Assembly (NCBI GenBank): GCA_014871385.1
Contig: CM026426.1
Coordinates: forward strand, 94,036,238-94,100,237
Origin: Ceratodon purpureus
Lineage: Eukaryota > Streptophyta > Bryopsida > Pseudoditrichales > Ditrichaceae
DNA length: 64,000 nt
Direction: 5' to 3'
The position numbers were made by a program, and so were the translations under genes. Below the pieces are notes generated by a model. That model made no database searches. It was not told the origin of the DNA and worked only from the letters and a program-made list of their open reading frames with translations. Positions 23,650 to 33,794 of the stretch are shown here, one piece after another (positions within the stretch are counted from its first letter, which is position 1; each line of letters starts with the position of its first letter).

Positions 23650-24609
23650 GGCTTGAGCGTTGAAGAAGGTAGCTACGGCCTGATAATCGACAGAGTGGAT
23701 TAGTGAAACAATTCTGTACAACACATGGTGAGGTCAATACCATGTTCGTGAACTTCACAAACTGAGTTGCTCCAAGGTCGTCACTGCGGCTGGATGCCAT
23801 TTTCAATTTCCGCACGCGTCCTTTTTATTGTATATACCTTTGCGGTTTATAGAACCTCTTAGAATCTACTTTAGCATTCCTGAGAGGTAGAATTCACTTA
23901 TCACTTGGACTCTTGTTGTTCACGGAGGAAGCTGAACCTGGACTTACGATCCTTGCTGTACTGTGTGTCGGTCACAACCGAATCTTCACATCCACAAAAT
24001 ACATTTTAATTCCAATGCAATTTCATAATATTCTGTTGTAAATGTACACATTGTAGTTCGTCGGTGCTGGCCTTGTAATCCCCTTCAACTTCGGAGCAAT
24101 CCCATGAAGGCGGTTGCTTGTTCAATGTCCTGTGACAATCCCAGGAGCGGTTGCCTCTTCAGTGTCCCGTGACACCACGCACCCAGACGCCACCCTCCCA
24201 TGTATCTCAAACCACGTTCGTCCACGATACCACCGGTCATAGTCGCTGACGTAAGCACCATCGGTGATACCGTCTTCGCCGGTTGCAGCCCGACCCGGAA
24301 ACCGGCATGGCAGGTGAAAACCGTCCTCGATAGACCGGGAGTTCCGCAGGGACGACTCGTCCCGCCCTGCGTACGCGCCCTACTTTTCTACGTATTACCT
24401 CGTCGGAACCCCCTCGCACAAGATAATTTCCTGGAACCAAACCGCATGTTGGGTCGCCGCACAAACTTCCACAGCTGTTACAGCACTCACCGAGTATACG
24501 TAGAAAAATTCCCGCCCTCGAAATCACAACTCTGCTCCGAGAAATCAGTCAATGTATAGAAATTACCGCAGAATACACTTGTTTACAGCACCACGTCTCC
24601 AGCCACCAA
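23650..24609. other. 3' subterminal part of piggyBac, no gene
   Basis: No coding exon is supported between the B3 stop codon and the right terminal repeat. A short imperfect duplication is visible near 24104-24175 (ATCCCATGAAGGCGGTTGC and a related TCCCAGGAGCGGTTGC, each followed by TTCA.TGTCC.GTGACA). Confidence 0.5.
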
Positions 24610-24622
24610 CATCGTTAAGGGG
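24610..24622 (-). repeat. piggyBac right terminal inverted repeat
   Basis: CATCGTTAAGGGG, the exact complement of the left end, followed by TTAA. Confidence 0.85.
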
Positions 24623-24626
24623 TTAA
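24623..24626. repeat. TTAA target-site duplication, right
   Basis: TTAA directly after the GGGG of the right terminal repeat, pairing with 13390-13393. Confidence 0.85.
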
Positions 24627-25035
24627 CTCTGGAATTCCGTCAACTTCTAGCAGTCGCTTGATGACGCGACACCGTGTTGTGGCGGCTGTGAGCTTAGTGT
24701 TTGCGCCAAATCACAGTTAACGTCGCAAGTAGCCGCTTGATCGCTCCAACCTGATAGTGGATACCTCCCAAGTAGACTCCCGAGTACTTGGCGCGAAGTG
24801 CTCGTAGCTCTGGGGGTTCAGGGATATGCAAGCTTCCACACATGCTTCAGCCCCACAAACTCTTCTGTTCCTCTTCCCCTCTTAATGTACTGCTCTTCGT
24901 TCAATAGCGATAGAACTCTGCAATTAGCCAGAGTACAGTCTGCTTTTTAAGTTAGGCAGTTTTGACCCAATCCTGCATTGTATCCTGCCTGCGTCGTCGA
25001 CCAGGTGGGGGGTACCTGATCACGGTGCCGCAAAG

Positions 25036-28000
25036 ATGGCGACGCGGAAGGGGTTGAAGAGAGGCTCTGAATCCTGGGCTCCGCCTAAGCGAGGCAAGAC
25101 GAGTGTCGGAGGCGGCGTCGCTGCTGCAAATGCGGCTGTCGAAGCTGACACCGTCGACAACCACGTACCTGGTCTTGGCGGTAAGTCACGCATCTCTTCC
25201 AGTTCATCGCACAGCACAGCAGTGAAGAATTCTACCGTCCCCCATGATGCATGCAAAGAGGTGCTCGAAGAATATCACACTTTGTGTGATAAGAATTCCT
25301 TGCGGACGCCCTCGACGCTCCCGTCATCCTCCAGGCCGCCCAGCAAATCGGGCACCGTCGCACCCGCAGGTGCATTATGCTAGTCGAAACCCCTAGTCGA
25401 TGATTTTACCTCGTTTTCATAGCATTAGTTGATGCCTTGCTTCGCCTCGTGTGAGAGGACAGCCACCTTCGAAGCGAGACGACGTCTATTACGTCCCCCA
25501 GCTTTCGCTACTAACAAGCTTGCCCTGGAGATGTGGTGCAAAATTCCCATCAGGCTTCCGGAACTTTGATCAGTAATGAACAGTTTTCGTTTTTTCACAA
25601 CCCAGTATTACTGACTAGACAATGGCTGTCGTTCTTAAACTAATCTCATAAACGGCCCCACTTAGCATCCTCATTAACTAGTCCTTGCATCTAAATAATA
25701 CCATGACTGTCTTGAAACCAGCATTGAACCGTCGATTGGTAAATCAAACTATGAGATTTTTGCTGGAGTACAGAGAAGAAAAAGTGAAAGCATCTTAAAT
25801 AGACAGTCTCAACCAATGACTCCTCGCAGCGATCCCTGACTAATATCACCATGGACTGAAATATTAAGGACTTTTGCATTTGCACGCTAACGAGAATGTC
25901 TCCGTGTTGTTCAGCATGTCCCCCAGATGTACTGGATCCATACAATTTGGAGGACCTAGACAATCTATGGCCGCAAACGGCAGCTGATGATATTCCCCCG
26001 ACTGCGTTACCTCCAAACAAACAGGCCAGAATTGGGAGAGAGAACCGTCACACGTCCAGACACTCCGACCTCCATGGCATGTCGTCTGAAGAGGAAGGGC
26101 TCGGCTGGAGGAAAGACACATACAAGAAAAGGAAGTCGAGACGTTCTGTGAGCGACTCTCCATACCTATTAGCCGATCACGATACGGTACCATCACTCTT
26201 ACCATTTTCCCGGTGTAACGAAAATCAGCAAGACTGTACCGTTTTGCTGCTTTCCCGTCTCTACTATTTTATTTTATTTTTATCCCCCTTTTTACTTTCT
26301 ACACAATTGTTTTAATCGTATCACCGGCTGCGTGAAAATTGCCACATTTCTTTTAATTTTCATACGTAGCCGGGTCCCTGGGTTATTCTTTTTGCTTTTA
26401 TTCTTCCCGTATACGTCAGTCCTGACTGTTGTTTGTTGTTTGTTGTTGTTTTTTTTTTTTTTCTTTTTTTTTTTTTTCTTTTTTCTCCAAGGGTTTCCGG
26501 AAATTGATATGAAATTCCCTTACGTCCCAGCACGGTAGCTCCATTCAGCGTCCATGTATCCGCCATCTTGAGCCTCGGCGGTGTATACCTAATTCGATAT
26601 CGTGCAAATCCGTCCGTCAGTTGTAGTAACGTACCTTTGTCCCTGAGGCCTTTTGCTCCGCACATGACCACTGTAAGAAATGTACATTTCGTTAGTAGCT
26701 ATCAATCTCCATGAAAGACCTTTTTCATGAAGCTTGTTCTCTTCTGCATGTGTTGGTGCCTTATGCCCTTTACCAAGTTGCTTGTCTCAACTGTTTCGTG
26801 GACCCGAGTCGAGGTAGCCTTCGTAATTGCTATTCCTGAATTCACGTATGATTGAGTCTAAATGAACACTGTAGGTCTGGGTCATTCTTCTAAATCGTTG
26901 TCTGCTTTATCTTCTAATCCGTTTCCCGCATAAATGGTTCTGAAATACAGCACGTCAGGGGTCTGATTTTGTGTCATTTATGGACATTCTCACTCCTTTA
27001 TTTTTTTTTCCCATGTGCAACGATTTCTACGTTCATCTCCTGCAGTTCAATTTTTTTTGTTTTTGCCTCCTCTCCTTCTTTTCGCCCGATTCGATGACCA
27101 TAATCTGTACCGCTCATCAACCATGAACCCGTAAACCTGTACATTAAACACCCTCGCAATATTTCCAACCATGCGAGTTGGCCGATAGAAGGTATTCTAT
27201 GCTTCCTTTTTTTTTCACGCGGATGTTGATTGATATTCACCCTGCCCCCTTTATATCCGTGCTTGAAACACTGCTTCTCTTCACCGTAGTTGTTCGTATT
27301 GTAACATATCTCTCCGCTCACATTGGAGTGAAGTCTCTTCTCGCTGTTTGATTGACGATTCTGCATGCTGTCAATTGTACTCAAAAATCAAGTTTCTTTA
27401 TATTAACGTCCCAATATCCTTCTACTTCAACGTATCATTAAGAAGTGTATACTGTCTGCTCTCTATCGCAGAGGAAGTCTCGCCGACGCACTCACCGTCG
27501 CAGGTCCACAAGCTTCTCTGACACACCTTCATCCCCTGAGCGGAGACAGCGCAGAAGCAGGAGAAGCCCCACCCCGGCTCGCCGTCACCGTCAGCGCTAC
27601 TCACGTACTCGCGACAGGGATTCGGATTTCAGCGAAGACGCTCGTCATCCGCATGCTCCTTTGTACAGGTCTCAACGTAGGCACCGGTGGGATCGAGCTC
27701 ACTACGAGGAGGCTGGGCATTCTCCATCGCCCGGGACACCACCTGCAACGTGTTCGGGAGCGTCACCACGACATATACCATCTCAGCTCATCGACGGTCT
27801 GCAACCCCGACAAGACGCCAGTAAACTCACAGGAGGGAGTGGACAGTCCTCGGTGAGTAAGCAAAGCAACCAGCTTATGCTTGGTCTCTCACTGAACCAG
27901 GAGAGTGTTCTACGTCGAGAACGCCGAGGAAGGGAAACAGACCGTGAGGCACAAGCCGCATTCAGGGAATCAATAGGGAAGAAGCCTCATTTCGTCCATG

Positions 28001-29034
28001 TGAACGAAGAGGGAAGACCATACGGAAATGGCATAACCACATGGAACGACGCATTGGCGAAAGTGGTGCGGGGCCTAGACCCGTCATACGTTGACATCAG
28101 ACAACAACCATTCAATCTCATGCAGATCCTCCTGAAGAGACTGAGGGACGATTTCGAATACAGCCAGGACATCAACCAGCAGTGGCTTCGCACGCGCATT
28201 GGGACCGCATTGGCAAGGTACCGCCACGAACTAATAAAGAAAATTCAGGCCGAGGAAGAACGCCCTCCATAGGTCGCGAAGGCGACATGGTCAAGACTTG
28301 TCCGAATGGAGGGTTCCGAGAAATTTAGGGCGAAGTCTGAGCAGATGAAATATGCTAATGCCTGCCGTCGCAGTAAAGGGCGTACGGGGCCATTGGGCGA
28401 GGTGGGGATTCGGGAGAGACTCAGGCACCGTCTGAACCGATCCCCGGCTCCGGAGGAGGTTGTTGCAGAAATGACGCGCGACAAGGGATATTCCGGGGCC
28501 AGGAAGTCAATCCGTCATGGGCGCAGTTCTCCAAGCGAGAGCGAAGCCACGGATTCCAGCCTGCCTTTTCTCCGAACCGAGCCGTCGTGCGAACCCGAAC
28601 ACCCACCGCCGCTCCCCACGGTTCAAGACGGCGTGCAACCCGCCCAACCATTTGAATCTTCTCCACCGTCTGCAGAAGCTGCCATTGACACTATTTATGA
28701 GAGCACAACTACACCCGTTTCAGTTGCCCTTGCCCTAAACCCTGTCTTTGCTCTAATCACGAAGCAGATAGCTGACGTGCAGAATTCAGCCGTGGGATCG
28801 ACTGAGGACGGCCGCGCGTTAATCGCCACTCCAGAATCGCAGTTATCGACGCTGAGACAACGAAAGCAGACTGTTTCTGAGAACGTCTCTTCTCCTGTAA
28901 CTGAATCTGCAGACCTCCTCGTAGGTCCAATGCCGGGCCCAACTCTTCACGCGGATGCTGTCCCAGAGCAGGTTCGTCGTCATACTCCTCAGGACTACCC
29001 GCATTTCTCTAATCATTTCAAATCCAAATGTTGA
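25036..29034 (+). CDS. Transposase_24-like (Ptta/En/Spm) protein, three exons, one in-frame TAG
   Basis: Exons 25036-25180, 25927-26147 and 27472-29034 join in phase (the second intron is 1.3 kb and holds a long T tract near 26449). Exon 1 starts MATRKGLKRGSESW. Exon 2 ends in a basic KKRKSRRS block and exon 3 opens with an Arg/Ser-rich region (RKSRRRTHRRRSTSF). The core lies around LKRLRDDFEYSQ, TALARYRHELIKKIQ, then after the stop WSRLVRMEGSEKF, KSEQMKYANACR and a charged PAPEEVVAEMTRDKGY tail. This order (W..R..L..K..., RPP, W..LV, ..S..MK.AN..R, G) is that of the plant En/Spm-associated Transposase_24 family. The TAG at 28270-28272 follows RPP inside the domain; otherwise the frame is open. 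Such proteins are usually CACTA accessory genes. The Tnp2 gene lies 13 kb away, divergent, with the piggyBac insertion between. Confidence 0.55.
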
Positions 29035-29148
29035 CCATGTCCATGTTACCGCAGGATCACACAGTTCCGAGCTCACGAAAAGGAGCCGCTAAACCAGTGT
29101 CCCAGTCTATTCCAGCGAGGCCTTTAGTGGCAACGAGAAAGAGTCTCT

Positions 29149-29858
29149 GGGCCGCTTCCCACTGTGGCTGAAGTCGAGAGGAGGAGGGACTGTCCACTGT
29201 CCCAAACTTGGTTGAGAGGAGAAGCCTTTGGGCTGGAAAGTAATCTTAAAATAATCCACTTGGTGGCTTTGGGCGGGCATACTGTGAAGGCCCAAAGGAG
29301 ATGGCCAAAGGCCAAGAACTATGATCCGAATATTCAGACATTTATATAAAATAAAATAAAAATAAAATAAATATGAAAAAAATAGGGAAGGTGTATAACC
29401 TAATGAAGAATGCGTGGAAAAAATTTCAGCAAATTCTACATTGTTATGACAAAGTTATGAGCAATTGAAGTTCAGCTTATTTTTGGACAGCATTGGTCTA
29501 AACCCAATGATTGTCAAAAGGTTCATTGAATAATAAATTACAAGGCTAGTGAAGCATGACCAGCTCTTATTAGCCCATGAGCCTTGTCTTCTTGTGCATA
29601 TTTTAATGAAAAAAAAGTTTCTCCTCTCGATGGAAGTTTGGATCGAGCATTTTGCTCGTCCCAAACTTTGGTCGAGAGGAGAAACTCTTGGCGCCAAAAC
29701 TAGCTAAAAGTGCTGCAATCTAGGCTCCTTTGGTGGTGACGTCCTTTGGACTTCGGCCTCTAGTGTGAAGGCCGAGAGGAGGAACTTTGGCCATTTGAGC
29801 GTTTTCATTGCTTGGGACGATTCTCCTTTCGAAGTTTGGCCATAGTGGGAAGCGGCCC
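29149..29858. mobile_element. 710-bp non-autonomous inverted-repeat element
   Basis: The ends are inverted copies: GGGCCGCTTCCCACTGTGGC at 29149-29168 and the complement of GGGCCGCTTCCCACTATGGC at 29839-29858, with similarity continuing further inward (GTCGAGAGGAG..). Flanks are TCT and TCA, so a target duplication is not clear. Inside, two related segments (about 29185-29310 and 29655-29800) share GTCCCAAACTT, GAGAGGAGAA and GTGTGAAGGCC-type motifs as direct repeats. No ORF of interest is present. It is probably a MITE; the superfamily cannot be assigned. Confidence 0.65.
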
Positions 29859-32226
29859 TCAGACAGGGTAAACCAAAATATCGTGTTGATTAGCCTGTCA
29901 CCCGGACAATGCGTTGTCCAATTACCTCTCCTGGTATGTGGACTCCAGTTACCGAATTTGCAATGCTCTCGTTAGCCCTACATTACTCTTGAACCGTCTA
30001 TTCTCATGTGCTGCTGTGTGATTTACGTGTAACGCACTACCCTGATTCCGGAATGCATGCTTCCTATTCAGGTAACCCCATTGCGGTGCGTGGCGCAAAG
30101 TCCAGAAACATTGACATGGGATTCAGTGTCGTGGAATTGGAGTACCTTCCCTCCTCGTTACATCAGTAACCGGCTGTATCCGAAATTCGGGACCACTGCA
30201 CGCCGACCGTGAATCGTTCCAGATCAACGAGGCAATTTCTTTTTTCCTTCCCGAGCAATAGAAACTCCGCAGTAGACATATACAGTGTTTCACTCGAGAG
30301 ACTCCATTAACATGGACACTTACCTCTTCCGACCCGACCGCTATGTACTTGTGAATGTTCACGGACCTCATTTTGACTCTCTTGCTGGACCAGATGGAAT
30401 TCATTTGCAAAGAACTCCTTGTGTATTATCAAATTGCTCGTTCTATCCCTTGTGCATCAACTTGTTTATTCACTGCCGCCTCCGAATATTGCATGGCCGG
30501 ACAGAGGGCGTAATTGTCAAATCTGATCCATGAAGAAATTAATGCACCGACATTTTTCGCAATAACAATTGACAATCCAATCGTACAATTCGATCCGTGC
30601 ACATTACATAACCAGGATTGACCCGTCAACGACAACGTGGACAAACCTGAAATTAATACTCACCGACATGTACGCTTTCGGGAAAACCCCTGCGAGCATC
30701 CGTAGCATGAAACGCACCCACCACACGAAACCCTGCACGCGGCTGTAACCAGCATGTCCACCGCGATTGATACCTTTTACCTATCTTCAGTTGATACAAT
30801 GCCCATGTTGATATCCGTCGGACCTCATGTCACCCCGTGCCACGATTCTAAAACCCTAAATGCTCAAGCCGCCTGTTCGCACCCTAAACCCCCGCCCAAC
30901 CTATACCCAACCCTAACCAACCGGGTGCGTCACCGGACATTCGCCACGTCTGCTGGCCCCAGTGTACACCTACCTGGCACCCAGTCCAGAGCGGGACCCG
31001 GCCCCGCTCCCACTTCCGGTTCCCGGGCTGTGAGGGGAACCAACCGAACCCAGTCGTCCGAGTCGACAGCTTCGAACAACAGAATTATGTTCCCCCATCA
31101 GTTGATTCACCAGGTGTTTTTCTTGTAGTGTCCTCAGTCTTCGCAGCCCGCTTGCAGCAACTCTGATCGGCTTTGTGTACATTCTCATGTCACTCACTGG
31201 ACCCGCTCTCCCTGTGCGCAATGTCACATTGCTACTACCAATTCTAGGCACGAATTGATGCACCGCGGCTGGCGCTTCAGATGAAATTGGACGTCTCAGA
31301 ATGTGAAATGCACCTCTACCATCTGCGCGATGTTGCTGCATCAACCGGTTGAGTGCCTATCGGAGAGAAGTCCTAGCCCCTGCAGTAGCTCTCCTCGCTA
31401 TTGGAGTCCCTTTCTATGTCAAGGTCGTCCTCAAATTCGTCGTTGTCTTCATGGAGCAAATAATTCTCTCGGCCCGGAAAAATAGTTGCTGACTGCCTAC
31501 GGCTTAAACTCCTTCGGCCACCTTCATGTGCCAATTGCCTCAGCTCTGATCCCTTATCCATGTATGCCTCAGCTCCGACCCCTTGTGCCTGTAGCCACTG
31601 ATTCCCGAGAATTGTGTCTATATGCAGCCTGCTGCCCCTGTTCGGCCCTTGCTAGTGCTGTAATTAAGCACGTCGCTCCTCCTCGATCACCTCACCTCTT
31701 TATTCCCTACCCTCACCTCACCTCACATTCCTCTCCAGCCGACTCTGTTGCTATCACTGACGCTTCTAGATCTCAGAGTAGGTGCAAACTACCCTCCCCA
31801 AATTGTCACAAGTGCAATGTATTCATGCAATTTCTGAATAGTAGATTGTGATGCTTGTAAGGATTGAAGCAAATGTTTTTGTAACTCTCTTGTGCATGCA
31901 AATTTTGATATGACATTGTATTTTGGAAGTCACGAAAATCGTCAAGTTCAGAATGAGATTTTGTTAATTACCATGTGTACAATGCAATATTGCAACCATC
32001 AATGACCGTCACTCCAAAAACATGGCAATTCACTAATGAACACTCCAATTTCAGCTAACCTAATTACCCATCCATTGCTATCACACTACCTTGTAATCAA
32101 CCAAGTTGTCATCTAATTCCAAACAAGCGGTCATCCAATTCCAACCAAGCCGCCATCTATTTTAGTGAAGGCTGCAAACTTATTGTAAACAACTCTTTAT
32201 TTTAATTTTGAAATCATTGGAATCCG
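29859..32226. other. GC-moderate region, no supported gene
   Basis: Short ORFs (for example 30754-31128, Pro/Ser-rich) lack domain or splice support. Near 32110-32150 a short direct repeat TCATC(C/T)AATTCCAA(C/A)CAAG occurs just left of the retrotransposon. Confidence 0.45.
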
Positions 32227-32231
32227 GCAAT
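32227..32231. repeat. Target-site duplication GCAAT, left
   Basis: GCAAT precedes the TG of the 5' LTR and is repeated at 41382-41386 after the 3' LTR. Confidence 0.9.
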
Positions 32232-32887
32232 TGTTACCTACAACAGCCACGGCGATCAAGGTAACCAGGGGCGGTGAAGACTAGCAGTTAGAGGAAGGAG
32301 CAGTCGAAGCAGGGAAGTCGTAGTTATAGCAGAAAGATAGGACAGAACTTAGTATAAACAGGGTAGCTAGGGGAAAGCTTACACTCTTCAGTTTTTGTGA
32401 CGATGTTGAGCCAGGATACTTGGTACGCTTGTGTTTTCTTTGTAAGCTGGGGCTCCATTGCTCCACGATGCCTTGGGTGTCTCGGATAATACACTCCCTC
32501 CCTCCTTTTACTTGCACTTACTCTGTTCCGACTCTTGCACCCTGAGCTGCTTGCTAACCCTAGTCTGACCTCGTTGGGCATGTTGTCTCTCTCTACCTTT
32601 TTCCTCGTCCTCCCACACAGTCGGTTCTCCTTCCTGAGACAAGGAACTGTTCCGTCCTTTCATCATCCGGGTACCTAGTCACCTTAGCTAGACCTCATTC
32701 GCCTTGGCTTCCAGGTCGGCCTTGACGAACCTCCAACGGTCTTGGTCCTAGCTCTGGGACCCCCCTTGTTCCTATGACCATACGGCTCCTCCTAAGACCC
32801 TGTGACCGTGTACCCTGGTTATAGGTGTTCACGGTCCCCTTGGTTATAACCGCACCTAGCAACTCCATCCGTCCAGCCCAGATAACA
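32232..32887 (+). repeat. 5' LTR (656 bp)
   Basis: Starts TGTTACCTACAACAGCC and ends CCCAGATAACA. It differs from the 3' LTR only at 32750 (A versus G at 41244) and 32802 (G versus A at 41296); both are CTG/CTA changes. Promoter and polyadenylation signals should lie here but I could not place a convincing TATA box. Confidence 0.95.
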
Positions 32888-32890
32888 TTT

Positions 32891-32908
32891 TGGCGACCAT
32901 GCTGGGGA
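32891..32908 (+). promoter_or_regulatory. Primer-binding site
   Basis: TGGCGACCATGCTGGGGA starts three bases after the 5' LTR, with the TGG that pairs with the CCA end of a tRNA. I cannot name the tRNA with certainty. Confidence 0.6.
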
Positions 32909-32960
32909 TGAATTGCTGAGGTATTCCAAGTTCTCCTTGAAAACTTAAAAACCGCTAACC

Positions 32961-33794
32961 ATGCCTCCCAGAGAACTCCCCCTAGATCGGATCAATGAAG
33001 CAGAGGACGCTGCTCAACAAGATGACCCTGAATCTACGAAAGATTTCCTTGTATGGATGAAACAACAGATGACCGAGTTAGTAGCCAAAAATGAGGCCAC
33101 TAATGCTAAGTTGGAAATACTTAGCGCACAGTATCACACCCTCCAAGAGAGTAGAACACACGAGGCCATTAATGCTACGCCCCAGGCCTCAGAAGCTCTC
33201 CCTGAAGCACTAAGATCCCCCACGATTCCAAGGGATAACCACACATCGGCTACTCTTCCTAGCCAAGGTGACACAAGTAAAACTATTAAGTATCCCAAGA
33301 TCTCTTACCCCGTGTTCGACGAATCAGGAGACCCTGATTGGCACGTCCGGAGATTTAAGGTTATCGCTAGAACTAATGGAGTCACCAATAATGAAGACCT
33401 TCAGAATATTTTTGGAACCACGCTTCAGGGTAACCACATCAATTGGTATATTGATTTTGAGACGGAACACTCGCACGCTACCTGGGATGACATGGAAGGG
33501 AGTTTTCTGCATAAATTCAGAAAATTGAAAACTAGTTCAGAAGTCCTCCGCGCTTTAGGCAGCATTACCCAGGATAAAAACGAACCAGTAGATAAATTCT
33601 ACGACAGATTTAAACAGCTAGCCGACAAATTAAGTCAGCGCCCTGAAGAAGATTACCTCTGTGAGTGGTTCAAGAAGGGTCTGTTGCCATGGATACAACA
33701 GGGCATCGTGATCCGCGGCGTTAAAACTTTGCAGGACATCTTGACTGCAGCAAATGATATTAGCAGAGAGCTAGGAGCCTTAAACCGAGTATAG
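32961..33794 (+). CDS. gag: Gag, nucleocapsid moved beyond an in-frame TAG
   Basis: ATG at 32961 in a good context follows the primer-binding site. The 277 codons hold an N-terminal coiled-coil-like stretch (about residues 25-60) and a retrotransposon-gag core (about 110-260; YPVFDESGDPDWHVRRFK, WYIDFE, FLHKFRKL, DKFYDRFKQLADKL). The TAG at 33792 is followed in the same frame by two Cys-rich knuckles (the second, [14 protein letters not shown], near 34005, fits CX2CX4HX4C), so the true Gag reaches past the stop. The protein packages the element RNA into cytoplasmic particles. Confidence 0.85.
   Translation: MPPRELPLDRINEAEDAAQQDDPESTKDFLVWMKQQMTELVAKNEATNAKLEILSAQYHTLQESRTHEAINATPQASEALPEALRSPTIPRDNHTSATLPSQGDTSKTIKYPKISYPVFDESGDPDWHVRRFKVIARTNGVTNNEDLQNIFGTTLQGNHINWYIDFETEHSHATWDDMEGSFLHKFRKLKTSSEVLRALGSITQDKNEPVDKFYDRFKQLADKLSQRPEEDYLCEWFKKGLLPWIQQGIVIRGVKTLQDILTAANDISRELGALNRV

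Larger units (their letters stand above)
13394..24622 (+). mobile_element. 11.2-kb piggyBac element with cargo genes
   Basis: Both ends carry the perfect 13-bp inverted repeat CCCCTTAACGATG (13394-13406; complement at 24610-24622), and each is flanked outside by TTAA (13390-13393 and 24623-24626). Inside lies a piggyBac-family transposase gene in the plus orientation, so ends, target site and enzyme agree. Most piggyBac elements are 2-5 kb, so this one is large. It also holds at least two other spliced plus-strand genes: an unknown gene at 20869-21567 and a double-B3 gene at 22594-23649. Beyond the first 13 bp the two ends diverge. An internal copy of the terminal motif lies at 19517, so a nested or composite origin is possible. 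The boundaries are seen directly; mobility of the whole unit is inferred. Confidence 0.85.

Noticed and set aside
26449..26490. Long T tract as the tail of a reverse-strand retroposon
   Set aside because: No target duplication or coding remnant adjoins it; it sits in an intron and looks like a polypyrimidine run.
27856..27900. GTGAGT..CCAG as an intron in the Transposase_24-like gene
   Set aside because: Only 45 nt, and the region is open and coding-like without it.
32281..32581. Minus-strand ORFs of 78 and 85 codons, present twice (also 40775-41075)
   Set aside because: They lie wholly in the LTRs and are copied with them; nothing suggests a product.
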